DNA of 64,000 nucleotides from Limnobacter sp. 130 (GTDB lineage: Bacteria > Pseudomonadota > Gammaproteobacteria > Burkholderiales > Burkholderiaceae_B). Both the position numbers and the translations under genes were made by a program. A model generated the notes under the pieces. It was not told the DNA's origin. It ran no database searches and was given only the letters and a program-made list of their open reading frames with translations. The stretch spans positions 989,071 to 1,053,070 of the forward strand of contig NZ_LR732328.1 of NCBI RefSeq assembly GCF_902506325.1. The letters run 5' to 3'. How positions within the stretch are numbered: position 1 is the stretch's first letter; each line of letters opens with the position of its first letter. This document shows, piece by piece, positions 1-9,038 of this stretch.

Positions 1-1305
1 ATTGTGATTGGCTTCACCAACGGCATTGCCGTGCTTATCGCGCTGTCACAAATCAAAGACTTTTTTGGTTTGAACATTGATGTGACACAAGGCAATTTTT
101 TTGAAAAAAACTGGGCACTGTTACAAGCCATACCTGGCCTGAACTGGTCGGCATTCATCCTGGCCAGTTCAAGCCTCGTATTTCTGTTTATGTGGCCCAA
201 ATTGTTTGCAATGCTTGGCAAAGGTCGCACACAGGGCACATTTCCCAAAATTCTTCAAAGTGTTCCTGGCTCAGTCATACTCTTGGTAGCGGGCACACTG
301 ATTTCATTCAGTCTTGGACTCGATATAGAAACCATCGGCAGCAAGTTTGGAGAAATCCCCCGGAGTCTTCCCACATTGGCCCTGCCCTCCATTGAACTGG
401 CCAGCATTCAAACGTTAATTGGTCCCACATTGACCATTGCATTTTTGTGCGCCATCGAATCCCTGCTGTGCGCCCGCGTGGCCGATGGCATTACTCACGA
501 AAAGCACGACCCCAACCAGGAATTAATGGCCCAGGGTCTGGCCAACATTGCCTCACCCTTGTTTGGCGGCATGCCCGCCACCGGCACCATTGCACGTACA
601 GTCACCAATATCCGCTCGGGCGGTAACTCACCGGTCGCAGGCATTGTTCACGCATTCACCTTGCTGCTGATCATGTTGATTGCCGCCCCGCTTGCATTTC
701 ACATTCCGCTGGCCGTGCTGTCGGCCGTACTCATGTTCGTGGCTTACAACATGGGCGAATGGCGAGAATTCCCAAAGCTGAAGCAATACACCACCGTATA
801 CAAAGTGATCATGCTGGCCACCTTCTTGCTCACGGTGATTGTCGATCTGACCGTTGCGGTTCAGGTTGGACTTGTTTTGGCTGGCGTGTTCTTTATTTAT
901 CGAGTGTCTACACTGACCGAGTTCATCCCGGTTTACCTGAAAGACGAAGACCGGGCCAAAGGAATCACCGCTTATAAAATCTATGGTTCCCTGTTCTTCG
1001 CTGTGGTTGGGAAAATTGAAAACCTGATACTGCACACGGGCAAATCCACCAAGACCCTGATTCTGGACCTTCACCAGACCATTTCAATTGACACCACCGC
1101 CCTTGAATGCCTGGAAGAACTGAATGCCGAGTTGCAGCGTGCCGGGCATACCCTGATATTTTGTGGCCTGAACAGCCAGGCTTTGTCCCTATTCAAACGC
1201 AGCGGTTTTATGGCCCAATTGCAGGCCGGGCAAGTTCAAGACGACTTTTCTGCTGCCATGGCACATGCGCATGCAATTTCTTTCGAGGATCAGGCTGGCG
1301 CCTGA
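1..1305 (+). CDS. SulP family anion transporter with STAS domain (5' truncated)
   Basis: The window begins inside this gene: the reading frame is open from base 1 and the usual N-terminal membrane segments are missing. The visible 434 codons show repeated hydrophobic segments over roughly the first 300 residues, then a soluble STAS domain (about residues 325-425) containing the phrase LILDLHQTISIDTTAL. That helix-strand pattern is typical of the regulatory STAS domain of SulP permeases. The family exchanges or imports sulfate, bicarbonate or related anions across the inner membrane; the substrate cannot be told from sequence. It ends with TGA just before the DUF3460 gene. Confidence 0.88.
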   Translation: MVIGFTNGIAVLIALSQIKDFFGLNIDVTQGNFFEKNWALLQAIPGLNWSAFILASSSLVFLFMWPKLFAMLGKGRTQGTFPKILQSVPGSVILLVAGTLISFSLGLDIETIGSKFGEIPRSLPTLALPSIELASIQTLIGPTLTIAFLCAIESLLCARVADGITHEKHDPNQELMAQGLANIASPLFGGMPATGTIARTVTNIRSGGNSPVAGIVHAFTLLLIMLIAAPLAFHIPLAVLSAVLMFVAYNMGEWREFPKLKQYTTVYKVIMLATFLLTVIVDLTVAVQVGLVLAGVFFIYRVSTLTEFIPVYLKDEDRAKGITAYKIYGSLFFAVVGKIENLILHTGKSTKTLILDLHQTISIDTTALECLEELNAELQRAGHTLIFCGLNSQALSLFKRSGFMAQLQAGQVQDDFSAAMAHAHAISFEDQAGA

Positions 1306-1349
1306 TAAAATAAGAAAATCCTTTTAAACCATTTATTTGGCACACCAGC

Positions 1350-1532
1350 ATGCAATACGAATCTGAAGCGACCCAATTTTTAAGCCAGCTTAAAAATGAA
1401 CGCCCCCACCTGGAAAACGAACAGCAAAAAGGCCGGGCCCTGCTTTGGGACAAACAACTGGATCGCAAGCTTCAAGAAGGCTTCAAAGAAGCCAAAGTGG
1501 CTCAGAAACCCTACGTGTATCAAAGCAAATAA
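1350..1532 (+). CDS. DUF3460 family protein
   Basis: A 60-residue, highly charged soluble protein starting MQYESEATQF and ending VAQKPYVYQSK. The motifs GRALLWDK and AQKPYVYQ match my memory of DUF3460, a short family almost confined to Burkholderiales. No function is known. It lies 12 bp upstream of scpA on the same strand, so the two are probably cotranscribed. No signal peptide or membrane segment is visible. Confidence 0.82.
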   Translation: MQYESEATQFLSQLKNERPHLENEQQKGRALLWDKQLDRKLQEGFKEAKVAQKPYVYQSK

Positions 1533-1544
1533 AGTGCAGCCACT

Positions 1545-2423
1545 TTGAGCAGCGAACTCGCCGACATCAGCGTACTGAACCCCAACGACAGCACACCGGA
1601 CACGGTAGACGGTGTTGGACTTGCTCGCTTGTATGGTGCTCCGCTGTTCAACATGCCGAAGGACTTGTACATTCCGCCCGATGCGCTGGAGGTATTCCTC
1701 GAGGCATTTGAAGGCCCACTGGACTTGTTGCTGTACCTGATTCGCAAACAGAACTTCAATATTCTCGACATTCCCATGGCGGAACTGACCCGCCAGTACC
1801 TTACATACGTTGAAGAAATTCGCACGCGTAACCTGGAACTGGCTGCAGAGTATTTACTGATGGCTGCCATGCTGATTGAAATCAAATCGCGCATGCTATT
1901 GCCAGTCATACCCAAGGATGGTGAAGAAGAAGCCGAAGATCCGCGTGCCGAACTGGCCCGCCGCCTGATTGAATATGAACAAATGAAACTGGCGGCCCAA
2001 GACCTCGACAAAGTGCCGCTGGTTGGCCGAGATTTCTGGATTGCGCACGCCTTTCATGACCCCAACACGGTTGAGCGCTTTCCCGATGTAAACCCTGACG
2101 AATTGCGCGACGCCTGGCAAGCCATATTGCGCAGGGCCTCGCTGGTGAAAGCCCACACCATTTCACGTGAAGAATTGTCGGTGCGTGAGCACATGACCAT
2201 GATTCTGCGTCGCCTTCAAACTCAAAAATTCGTTGAGTTCTTTGACATGTTTGATATCGAACGCGGCGTGCCCGTGGTGGTGGTCAACTTCATTGCGATG
2301 CTTGAATTGACCCGCGAGGGCTTGGTGAAGGTAACCCAAGCTGAGCCGTTTGCGCCCATCTATGTGCGGCTTGGCTATGAGGCCACGGGTGGCAGTGGGG
2401 CAGACAGCATCATTCCAGCCTAA
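1545..2423 (+). CDS. scpA: Segregation and condensation protein A
   Basis: ScpA is the kleisin subunit that bridges the SMC ATPase heads and works with ScpB in chromosome segregation. The 292-residue product has the diagnostic FEGPLDLLLYLIRKQ motif (about residues 57-71), followed by NILDIPMAELTRQYL and a C-terminal winged-helix region, with normal family length. The TTG at 1545 is chosen because the preceding residues (PDTVDGVGLARLYG) are conserved in Burkholderiales ScpA and no ATG lies far enough upstream. No good ribosome binding site precedes it, so translation may be coupled to the DUF3460 gene. No scpB follows; the gene is convergent with dnaJ. Confidence 0.93.
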   Translation: MSSELADISVLNPNDSTPDTVDGVGLARLYGAPLFNMPKDLYIPPDALEVFLEAFEGPLDLLLYLIRKQNFNILDIPMAELTRQYLTYVEEIRTRNLELAAEYLLMAAMLIEIKSRMLLPVIPKDGEEEAEDPRAELARRLIEYEQMKLAAQDLDKVPLVGRDFWIAHAFHDPNTVERFPDVNPDELRDAWQAILRRASLVKAHTISREELSVREHMTMILRRLQTQKFVEFFDMFDIERGVPVVVVNFIAMLELTREGLVKVTQAEPFAPIYVRLGYEATGGSGADSIIPA

Positions 2424-2701
2424 AGCGCACACTTATTCGCAGCGCTTACTCAGTAGCATGCACAGCCAGATTACTGCGCGCGATGTTAGATTTGAGTGCT
2501 ACACCGCCTTGCCGGCTTTGCAAGGCTTCCCGGCGGATTCACAGCGAGGGGCGGTTCCGCCAGGAATCGATGCGAAGACGCCAAAGCGTTTCGCATGCCC
2601 CGAGCAAGAAGCATCAAGCCGGATAAAGAAGCATTGCTTAGGCAAGGTGATGTGGCACTCGAAACTAGCGAGCAGCCACGCACTAACTGCAATGCTGCCA
2701 G
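2424..2701. other. Hairpin-rich non-coding region between scpA and dnaJ
   Basis: This 278-bp convergent intergenic region has no credible ORF but an unusual density of inverted repeats. AAGCGC/GCGCTT at 2423-2447 overlaps the scpA stop. GCCTTGC/GCAAGGC lies at 2506-2526, and GGCGG-TT-CCGCC at 2550-2561. A long stem at 2570-2596 (ATGCGAAGACGC against GCGTTTCGCAT, one bulge, loop CAAA) is the strongest. CTAACTG/CAGTTAG at 2683-2705 carries the dnaJ stop codon. A direct repeat AAGAAGCAT occurs at 2606 and 2626. It lacks tmRNA, RNase P or 6S hallmarks. It may be a small structured RNA, an intergenic repeat, or a complex two-way terminator; the strand is unknown. Confidence 0.5.
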
Positions 2702-3829
2702 TTAGCCAAAGAAGTCCTTCACCTTGTCCATCCAGCCCTTCGCCCGCGGTGAATGCTTGTCTCCATCAGCGGTGCAAGACTGCTCAAACTCCTTGAGCAA
2801 TTCTTTCTGACGTTCAGACAAACGCACCGGGGTTTCCACCACAATGTGGCAGAACAAATCGCCTGGATATGAAGAACGCACACCCTTGATGCCCTTGCCA
2901 CGCAAACGGAATGTTTTTCCGGTCTGTGTTCCTTCAGGAATATCAAATGACGCCTTGCCACCCAGGGTGGGCACTTCAATGGTGCCGCCCAGCGCAGCAG
3001 CGGCAAATGAAACCGGCATTTCGCAATGCAAGTCGTCACCATCACGCTGAAAAACAGCATGTTCTTTCAGGTGTACTTCCACATACAAATCACCCGCTGG
3101 GCCACCGTTCACACCAGGCTCACCCTTGCCGCTCAAACGGATTCGCATGCCATCGTCGATACCGGCAGGTACTTTCACTTCCAGTGTTTTGTTGGTTTTC
3201 TTGCGACCCAAACCTTCACAATCGTGACAGGGGTGCGGAATCATTTTGCCCGTGCCGTGGCACTTCGGGCAGGTTTGCTGAACACTGAAAAAGCCTTGCG
3301 TCATGCGCACCGCACCCGACCCACCGCAGGTGGAACAGGTTTCAGGCTTGGTACCGGGCTTTGCACCACTGCCGGAACAGGTACCGCAGTTGTCCCACAC
3401 CGGCACACGAATTTGCGTATCGAAACCCTTGGCTGCCTGCTCCAGCGTAATTTCCATGTTGTACTTCAGGTCTGAACCGCGGTACATCTGCGACTGGCGA
3501 GAGCCGCCTCCACCAGCACGGCCACCAAAAATATCACCAAAAATATCGCCAAAAGCGTCTGAGAAATCCGAGAAACCTCCAGCACCAGCGCCACCCATGT
3601 TGGGGTCAACACCCGCATGGCCGTGGCGATCGTAAGCCGCACGCTTCTTGGAATCAGTCAACATTTCATAGGCTTCTTTGGCTTCTTTGAATTTGGCCTC
3701 AGCATCCTTGCTATCGGGGTTGCGGTCAGGGTGATACTTCATGGCCATTTTCCGATAGGCTTTTTTCAGCTCATCGTCTGTGGCATTTTTTTGTACACCC
3801 AAAATCTCGTAGAAGTCCCGTTTTGCCAT
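2702..3829 (-). CDS. dnaJ: Chaperone protein DnaJ
   Basis: Hsp40 co-chaperone that delivers unfolded clients to DnaK and stimulates its ATPase. The 375-residue protein has all domains in order: J domain with HPD in KYHPDRN (about residues 1-70), a Gly/Phe-rich linker (75-115), four zinc-binding CxxCxGxG units ([32 protein letters not shown]; about 145-215), and the C-terminal substrate-binding domains. It lies downstream of dnaK on the same strand, 143 bp away. I see no RpoH promoter of its own, so read-through from dnaK is likely. The stop codon sits inside an inverted repeat. Confidence 0.98.
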   Translation of the reverse strand: MAKRDFYEILGVQKNATDDELKKAYRKMAMKYHPDRNPDSKDAEAKFKEAKEAYEMLTDSKKRAAYDRHGHAGVDPNMGGAGAGGFSDFSDAFGDIFGDIFGGRAGGGGSRQSQMYRGSDLKYNMEITLEQAAKGFDTQIRVPVWDNCGTCSGSGAKPGTKPETCSTCGGSGAVRMTQGFFSVQQTCPKCHGTGKMIPHPCHDCEGLGRKKTNKTLEVKVPAGIDDGMRIRLSGKGEPGVNGGPAGDLYVEVHLKEHAVFQRDGDDLHCEMPVSFAAAALGGTIEVPTLGGKASFDIPEGTQTGKTFRLRGKGIKGVRSSYPGDLFCHIVVETPVRLSERQKELLKEFEQSCTADGDKHSPRAKGWMDKVKDFFG

Positions 3830-3895
3830 GTCAGTCTCAATTCATGCAGCGGTTTGTTAAACACTGCTTTTATTCGTACAAAAAGGGCTTCACTG

Positions 3896-3915
3896 AAAAA
3901 CTGCAAAATTTGCAG
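3896..3915 (-). terminator. Possible attenuator hairpin between dnaK and dnaJ
   Basis: Read on the minus strand, CTGCAAA-T-TTTGCAG is immediately followed by five T residues, 67 bp before the dnaJ start. The stem is AT-rich, so it would be a weak terminator. It would let most transcription stop after dnaK while some reaches dnaJ. This fits the usual excess of DnaK over DnaJ but is an inference. Confidence 0.4.
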
Positions 3916-3972
3916 CCAGCCAGTGTGCCCTTGGTTTCAAGCGAGGCCCCGCAAGGCGCCCCGCAACCCACA

Positions 3973-5925
3973 TTACTTGTCTTTCACTTCCTTGAAGTCA
4001 GCATCCACTACATCGTCTGCATCATCTTTCTTGGAAGAAGACTGCTGCTCAGCATCACCTGGGTTGGCACCGGCAGCGGCACCTTCTGCAGCTTGCTGGG
4101 CTTGCATGTCGGCGTACATTTTCTCACCCAGTTTCTGGGCTGATTCGGCCAACTCTTTGGTACGGGCATCAATGGCGTCTTTGTCTTCGCCCTTGGCTGC
4201 CTCTTCCAAAGCCTTGCATGCAGCTTCAATTTTTTCCTTCTCGCCCGCTTCCAGCTTGTCGCCATACTCACCCAGGCTCTTGCGGGTGCTGTGCACCAGC
4301 GCATCGGCCTGGTTCTTGGCTTCAGCCAGTTCACGGCGCTTGGCATCGTCGGCCGCATTGGCTTCGGCATCTTTCACCATTTTCTGGATTTCGTCCTCAG
4401 ACAAACCCGAGTTGGCCTTGATCACAATCTTGTTTTCTTTGCCAGTGCCTTTGTCTTTTGCAGACACGTGCAAAATGCCGTTTGCATCAATGTCGAAGGT
4501 CACTTCAATTTGTGGCACGCCACGCGGTGCGGGTGGAATGCCTTCCAGGTTGAATTCACCCAGGCTCTTGTTGTCGTTCGCCATTTGGCGCTCACCCTGA
4601 AACACCTTGATGGTGACTGCAGGCTGATTGTCATCGGCAGTTGAAAACACTTGGCTGAACTTGGTCGGGATGGTCGTGTTTTTCTCGATCATCTTGGTCA
4701 TCACACCGCCCATGGTTTCAATACCCAGAGACAACGGTGACACGTCAAGCAGCAATACATCTTTGCGATCGCCACTCAACACAGAACCTTGAATGGCGGC
4801 ACCAGCAGCCACGGCTTCATCGGGGTTCACATCCTTGCGGGGGTCTTTACCGAAGAAGTTTTTCACGGCTTCTTGAACTTTGGGCATGCGGGTCATACCG
4901 CCAACCAAAATAATGTCATCGATTTGTGAAGTAGATAAACCGGCATCTTTCAAGGCCATTTTCATGGGCTCAACAGTGCGGGTAATCAGGTCTTCAACCA
5001 GCGCTTCCAGCTTGGAGCGGCTCAACTTGGTGGTCAGGTGCACAGGGGCGCCATTGGCCATCGCAATATAGGGCTCGTTGATCTCGGTTTGCTGTGAAGA
5101 AGAAAGCTCGATCTTCGCGCGCTCGGCCGCAGCCTTGATGCGCTGCAAAGCGATTGGGTCTTTGGACAAATCAACGCCGTTGTTCTTTTTGAACTCGTCG
5201 ATGATGTGGTCAATAATGCGTTGGTCGAAGTCTTCACCGCCCAGGAATGTGTCACCGTTGGTCGACAACACTTCAAATTGCTTTTCACCATCGATGTCAG
5301 CAATTTCGATAATGGACACGTCGAATGTACCGCCGCCCAAGTCATACACGGCAATCTTGCGATCGCCCTTCTCTGCCTTGTCCATACCGAAAGCCAAGGC
5401 TGCAGCAGTGGGCTCGTTGATAATGCGCTTCACATCCAGGCCAGCAATACGGCCCGCGTCTTTGGTAGCTTGGCGCTGGCTGTCATTGAAGTAAGCAGGC
5501 ACGGTAATTACCGCCTCGGTGACTTCTTCACCCAGGTAGTCTTCCGCAGTTTTCTTCATTTTGCGTAGCACTTCGGCAGACACTTGTGGGGGTGCCAGTT
5601 TTTGGTCGCGTACACCAACCCATGCATCGCCATTGTCGGCTTTCATGATGGTGAAAGGCATCATGTCAATGTCTTTCTGTACTTCAGCATCTTGAAACTT
5701 GCGGCCAATCAAACGCTTGACTGCATACAGGGTGTTCTTGGGGTTGGTCACAGCTTGACGCTTAGCAGGCGCACCCACCAAAATTTCGCCGTCTTCCATG
5801 TAAGCAATAATGGAAGGGGTTGTACGCGCACCTTCCGAGTTTTCGATGACTTTGTAGCCACCGCCTTCAAATACTGCTACGCAAGAATTGGTGGTACCCA
5901 AGTCAATGCCAATAATCTTTCCCAT
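3973..5925 (-). CDS. dnaK: Molecular chaperone DnaK (Hsp70)
   Basis: ATP-dependent Hsp70 chaperone in the cytoplasm. The 650-residue product starts [20 protein letters not shown] and contains the ATPase signatures [12 protein letters not shown] and [13 protein letters not shown], the linker [15 protein letters not shown] (about 390-405), a substrate-binding beta domain, a helical lid, and a tail ending [10 protein letters not shown], typical of proteobacterial DnaK. Length is normal. On the coding strand the start is preceded by a CACGGAGAAATTC ribosome binding region. An RpoH-type promoter lies about 45-75 bp upstream. Neighbours are grpE upstream and dnaJ downstream. Confidence 0.99.
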   Translation of the reverse strand: MGKIIGIDLGTTNSCVAVFEGGGYKVIENSEGARTTPSIIAYMEDGEILVGAPAKRQAVTNPKNTLYAVKRLIGRKFQDAEVQKDIDMMPFTIMKADNGDAWVGVRDQKLAPPQVSAEVLRKMKKTAEDYLGEEVTEAVITVPAYFNDSQRQATKDAGRIAGLDVKRIINEPTAAALAFGMDKAEKGDRKIAVYDLGGGTFDVSIIEIADIDGEKQFEVLSTNGDTFLGGEDFDQRIIDHIIDEFKKNNGVDLSKDPIALQRIKAAAERAKIELSSSQQTEINEPYIAMANGAPVHLTTKLSRSKLEALVEDLITRTVEPMKMALKDAGLSTSQIDDIILVGGMTRMPKVQEAVKNFFGKDPRKDVNPDEAVAAGAAIQGSVLSGDRKDVLLLDVSPLSLGIETMGGVMTKMIEKNTTIPTKFSQVFSTADDNQPAVTIKVFQGERQMANDNKSLGEFNLEGIPPAPRGVPQIEVTFDIDANGILHVSAKDKGTGKENKIVIKANSGLSEDEIQKMVKDAEANAADDAKRRELAEAKNQADALVHSTRKSLGEYGDKLEAGEKEKIEAACKALEEAAKGEDKDAIDARTKELAESAQKLGEKMYADMQAQQAAEGAAAGANPGDAEQQSSSKKDDADDVVDADFKEVKDK

Positions 5926-5971
5926 GAATTTCTCCGTGATTTCTAAATTCAGTAATGTTCTGTTAAGCCTG

Positions 5972-5999
5972 ATATGGGGCTAAAGCCCTTCAGTTCAAG
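5972..5999 (-). promoter_or_regulatory. RpoH (sigma-32) promoter of dnaK
   Basis: On the minus strand a -35 box CTTGAAC (5993-5999) is followed after exactly 13 bp by the -10 box CCCCATAT (5972-5979). This matches the sigma-32 consensus CTTGAAA / CCCCAT-T and its spacing. The dnaK start lies 46 bp beyond the -10 box. Confidence 0.85.
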
Positions 6000-6037
6000 G
6001 GGTTTTTCAACCCACTTTGTAAAATTTATTGCGCAAC

Positions 6038-6637
6038 TTATTGTGCAACTGAGACCAAGGCCGGGCGCAGCACGCGGTCATTAATCAAATAGCCCTTTTG
6101 CAACACCGCAACCACATGGTTAGGCTCCACGGCCGGCTCAACTGAACTGCCCGGAACCATGGCCACTGCCTGGTGCTGATTGGGGTTGAATTTTTCGCCG
6201 ATTGGGTTCAACGCCACGATTTTGCCGCGCTCAAAAGCAGCCTCGAGTTGGCGCAAAGTTGCGGCCACGCCATCTTTCAGCGCTTCGGGGGTTTGATTTT
6301 CAACAGCCAAGGCCATTTCGAGACTGTCGCGAACTGGCACCAATGATTCTGCAAACGACTCGATAGCGTACTTGTGCGCTTTGGCGACGTCTTCTTGCGT
6401 GCGGCGACGAAGGTTTTCCATGTCAGCGGCCAAGCGAAGGTAAACCTCTTTGGACTTCTCAACTTCAAGGTGCGCATTCTCCAAAGCAGCCTTCAAAACT
6501 GATATTTCGTCTTGTGGCGCTTCTTGTTGTACCACCTGCTCGGTTTCATTTTGGGTCTGCGCGCCGTGCTGCTGACCTTCTGGGGCCTGGGCAGACGCTT
6601 GCTCGTCTGTGGTCGGCTTTCCAGTGGGCTCTGACAT
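6038..6637 (-). CDS. grpE: Nucleotide exchange factor GrpE
   Basis: GrpE releases ADP from DnaK. The open frame extends 23 codons further upstream, but those codons run into the RpoH promoter. The ATG at 6637 has a strong GGAGGAAAAGAC ribosome binding region and gives a 199-residue protein beginning [13 protein letters not shown]. Order of parts: an acidic, Gln-rich disordered N-terminus, a long coiled coil (about residues 50-110, with [12 protein letters not shown]), and a C-terminal beta domain with the [12 protein letters not shown] region. Located between hemH and dnaK. Confidence 0.97.
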   Translation of the reverse strand: MSEPTGKPTTDEQASAQAPEGQQHGAQTQNETEQVVQQEAPQDEISVLKAALENAHLEVEKSKEVYLRLAADMENLRRRTQEDVAKAHKYAIESFAESLVPVRDSLEMALAVENQTPEALKDGVAATLRQLEAAFERGKIVALNPIGEKFNPNQHQAVAMVPGSSVEPAVEPNHVVAVLQKGYLINDRVLRPALVSVAQ

Positions 6638-6704
6638 GTCTTTTCCTCCATTAAAATTCAAAAGAGGCGACAAGTCTTTACCTGTCACCCCTACTCTGTT
6701 CGAC

Positions 6705-6732
6705 AAATGGGGACTTGAACGCGAATTTCAAG
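6705..6732 (-). promoter_or_regulatory. RpoH (sigma-32) promoter of grpE
   Basis: Minus strand: -35 box CTTGAAA (6726-6732), 13-bp spacer, -10 box CCCCATTT (6705-6712). This is close to a perfect heat-shock consensus. It lies about 70 bp upstream of the chosen grpE start and shows that the longer grpE ORF is not real. Confidence 0.88.
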
Positions 6733-6770
6733 CCCCCAAGCAGCAATATTTACCATTTTCCCAATAGGGA

Positions 6771-7877
6771 TTATTGAGCACCCATCTCCAAAGCCAGTTT
6801 GCGGCTCTCGGCAAGCTCCTGCGCCATGGATTCTTCGTAACCCATGTCCACGGGCCAGCCTTGCATGTGTTGCGCAGTGATTTCCGACAACATGGCTGCA
6901 GACAGATCACTGTCGTTCAGGCAGGTGATGTAATGAAACTCGCCACCACCAGCATGCTGAAAGTCTTCGCGGCCTTCCTGGTTAATTTCCTCAAGTGTTT
7001 CAAGGCAATCGGCCATGAAGCCGGGGCACATTACATCGATTCGCTTGGTACCGGCCTGCCCCAAGGCTTGCAAAGTTTTGTCGGTGTAGGGCTCAAGCCA
7101 CTTGGCTTTGCCAAACCGGCTTTGAAAGGTAACCCGGTAATTGCCTTTTTCCAGCCCCAATTCCTCACCGAGCAACCGTGCGGTTTTATAACATTCGCAG
7201 TGATAGGGGTCGCCTTTCAGCAAAGTCATTTCTGGCACACCATGAAAGCTGAACAGCAACACATCGCCCTGATCAAAATTGGGTTTGCCATTGGCTAGCC
7301 AGTGTTTGCGCACGCTTTCAGCAAGGGCATGAATATAAGCGGGGTGGTCATGGTAGTGCTTTACCAATCGCAATTCGGGGATATTGCGCACGGGCCTGGC
7401 CCAATCGAATACGGCGTCGAATACCGAAGCTGTGGTGGCCGCCGCATACTGAGGATACAAAGGAAACACCAGCACCCGGTCGTAGCCGTCTTTGCGAAGC
7501 TGATCCATTCGGCTTGCCACAGAGGGATTGCCATAACGCATGGCCAAATCAACCCGAACGTCCCAGCGTCGAGCCTTGAATGCCTCGCTCAGAACTTTCA
7601 CTTGGCGCTTGCCGATCGCCAGCAGTGGCGAACCTTCATCGGTCCACACGGTGGCGTATTTGGCCGCTGATTTCTTGGGGCGAAGCTGCAAAATAATGCA
7701 GTTCAAAATAATCCACCAGATCAACCTGGGAATCTCAACCACGCGCGGGTCTGATAAAAACTCTTTTAAGTAGCGACGCAGGGACGGCGTGTCTGCGTTG
7801 TCCGGGGTGCCTAGGTTGACGAGTAAAACCGCGGTTTTCTGGGGCGTGCCGTGACGAAATGGGGCTTCGGTGCGCAT
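6771..7877 (-). CDS. hemH: Ferrochelatase
   Basis: HemH inserts ferrous iron into protoporphyrin IX, the last step of haem synthesis. The 368-residue product starts MRTEAPFRHGTPQKTAVLLVNLGTPDNA. It contains LLFSFHGVPEMTL with the catalytic His region, the YHCECYKTARLL segment, the RFGKAKWLEPYT block and the CPGFMADCLETLEEI block, all family hallmarks. Length is normal for the proteobacterial enzyme. It is placed between hrcA and grpE on the same strand, an arrangement known in other betaproteobacteria. A TATACT hexamer in the 65-bp gap after hrcA could be a -10 box. Confidence 0.97.
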   Translation of the reverse strand: MRTEAPFRHGTPQKTAVLLVNLGTPDNADTPSLRRYLKEFLSDPRVVEIPRLIWWIILNCIILQLRPKKSAAKYATVWTDEGSPLLAIGKRQVKVLSEAFKARRWDVRVDLAMRYGNPSVASRMDQLRKDGYDRVLVFPLYPQYAAATTASVFDAVFDWARPVRNIPELRLVKHYHDHPAYIHALAESVRKHWLANGKPNFDQGDVLLFSFHGVPEMTLLKGDPYHCECYKTARLLGEELGLEKGNYRVTFQSRFGKAKWLEPYTDKTLQALGQAGTKRIDVMCPGFMADCLETLEEINQEGREDFQHAGGGEFHYITCLNDSDLSAAMLSEITAQHMQGWPVDMGYEESMAQELAESRKLALEMGAQ

Positions 7878-7942
7878 GGGTACTACCTATTGAACATCAA
7901 GCCTGAAAGTATACCCAAAGCTGGCTGTCGGGGTGGCTCGCC

Positions 7943-8962
7943 CTACTCTGGATCCGACAAAGCCGATGACACCAGCTTCGATGTGATGTCCACAATCGGA
8001 ATCAATCGTTCGTAGGCCATGCGTGTCGGGCCGATCACCCCCAAGGTGCCCACCACCTCACCATTGACATGGTAAGGCGCTGAAATCACACTCATTTCCT
8101 CCATCGGCACCAGGCTTGAATCGCCACCGATGAAAATTTGCACTCCCTCGGCGCGATTTGAACTTTCAAGTAGACGCAGCAAGGCTGTTCGCTGTTCAAA
8201 CACACCGAACATCTTTTTCAGCCTTTCCATGTTGGTCGATAAATCTGACACGTCCAACAACTTGCGTTCGCCAGAAAGCAAGACCCCGTCAGACTGACTT
8301 TCCTCAGCTTCCGTGCCTGCATTCACCGCAGCCTGCATCAACTTGCTGATGTCCTGGCTAATTTGATGCAACTCTTCCGACAACCTTTGTTTGGCCTGCT
8401 GGAAACTCAAACCCGCGAAATGCTGGTTGAAAAAGTTCGCAGCCATGGTCAATTCGCTTTGGGTGTAAGGCTTTTCAACAATCAGGATACGGTTTTGCAC
8501 ATCCCCATCGGGCGTCACGATAATTAGCAACACCTTTCGATCAGACAAACTCAAAAATTCAACATGACGAAACAGTGCCGCTTTTCTCGGTGCGGTAATA
8601 ACCCCGGCAAACGACGAAAGGCTGGACAGCAAATTCACCGCCTTGTTCAGAACGCGGTTGGGGTCCTCACGCTGGATACCACCACTCAAAGCGGTTTGAA
8701 CATCGATCGCCAAGGGTTTTACCGTGAGTAAAGAATCCACAAACATACGGTAACCCTGCGGCGTGGGCATTCGGCCTGCCGAAGTGTGTGGCGAGACCAC
8801 CAGGCGCAATTCCTCGAGATCCGCCATCACATTGCGAATAGTTGCAGGACTCAAATCCAGTGTGGAGTACTTGGACAAAGCCCTTGAACCCACCGGGATG
8901 CCCTCTGTGATGTACCTTTCAACCAATGTTTTCAATATGGAACGGGCGCGTTCGTCTATCAT
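7943..8962 (-). CDS. hrcA: Heat-inducible transcription repressor HrcA
   Basis: HrcA represses chaperone operons by binding the CIRCE inverted repeat and is matured by GroEL. The 339-residue protein has an N-terminal winged helix ([17 protein letters not shown], about residues 35-55) and the [18 protein letters not shown] motif that defines the family, then the C-terminal GAF-like domain ending in [14 protein letters not shown]. The ATG at 8962 is preferred over a GTG nine bases upstream because GAAGTGA lies at ribosome-binding distance. It is divergent from nadK. No CIRCE element was found in the window, so its targets (for example groESL) must lie elsewhere. Confidence 0.96.
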   Translation of the reverse strand: MIDERARSILKTLVERYITEGIPVGSRALSKYSTLDLSPATIRNVMADLEELRLVVSPHTSAGRMPTPQGYRMFVDSLLTVKPLAIDVQTALSGGIQREDPNRVLNKAVNLLSSLSSFAGVITAPRKAALFRHVEFLSLSDRKVLLIIVTPDGDVQNRILIVEKPYTQSELTMAANFFNQHFAGLSFQQAKQRLSEELHQISQDISKLMQAAVNAGTEAEESQSDGVLLSGERKLLDVSDLSTNMERLKKMFGVFEQRTALLRLLESSNRAEGVQIFIGGDSSLVPMEEMSVISAPYHVNGEVVGTLGVIGPTRMAYERLIPIVDITSKLVSSALSDPE

Positions 8963-9038
8963 CAATGTCACTTCAAATGCGTGTTGCGATACGATTGGGT
9001 CTCAGGCTTCACTTTACGACAAAAACAGGGAATCAAGA

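Noticed and set aside
2493-2501. GAGTGCTA resembling a CIRCE half-site
   Set aside because: No matching TTAGCACTC arm at the required spacing, and it lies downstream of dnaJ.
2424-2701. Possible tmRNA, RNase P RNA or 6S RNA
   Set aside because: No tmRNA GGATTCGACG end or tag codons, no RNase P GAAAGTCCGG core, and 6S is clearly at 14202-14382.
2350-2796. 148-codon plus-strand ORF across the scpA end, the structured gap and dnaJ
   Set aside because: It reads out of frame through scpA and antisense through dnaJ, has a low-complexity Ser/Pro-rich product and no ribosome binding site.
6638-6706. 23-codon N-terminal extension of GrpE
   Set aside because: It would start inside the RpoH -10 box; GGAGGA precedes the ATG at 6637.
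8763-9038. 92-codon N-terminal extension of NAD kinase
   Set aside because: It overlaps hrcA on the opposite strand; the family N-terminus matches ATG 9039.
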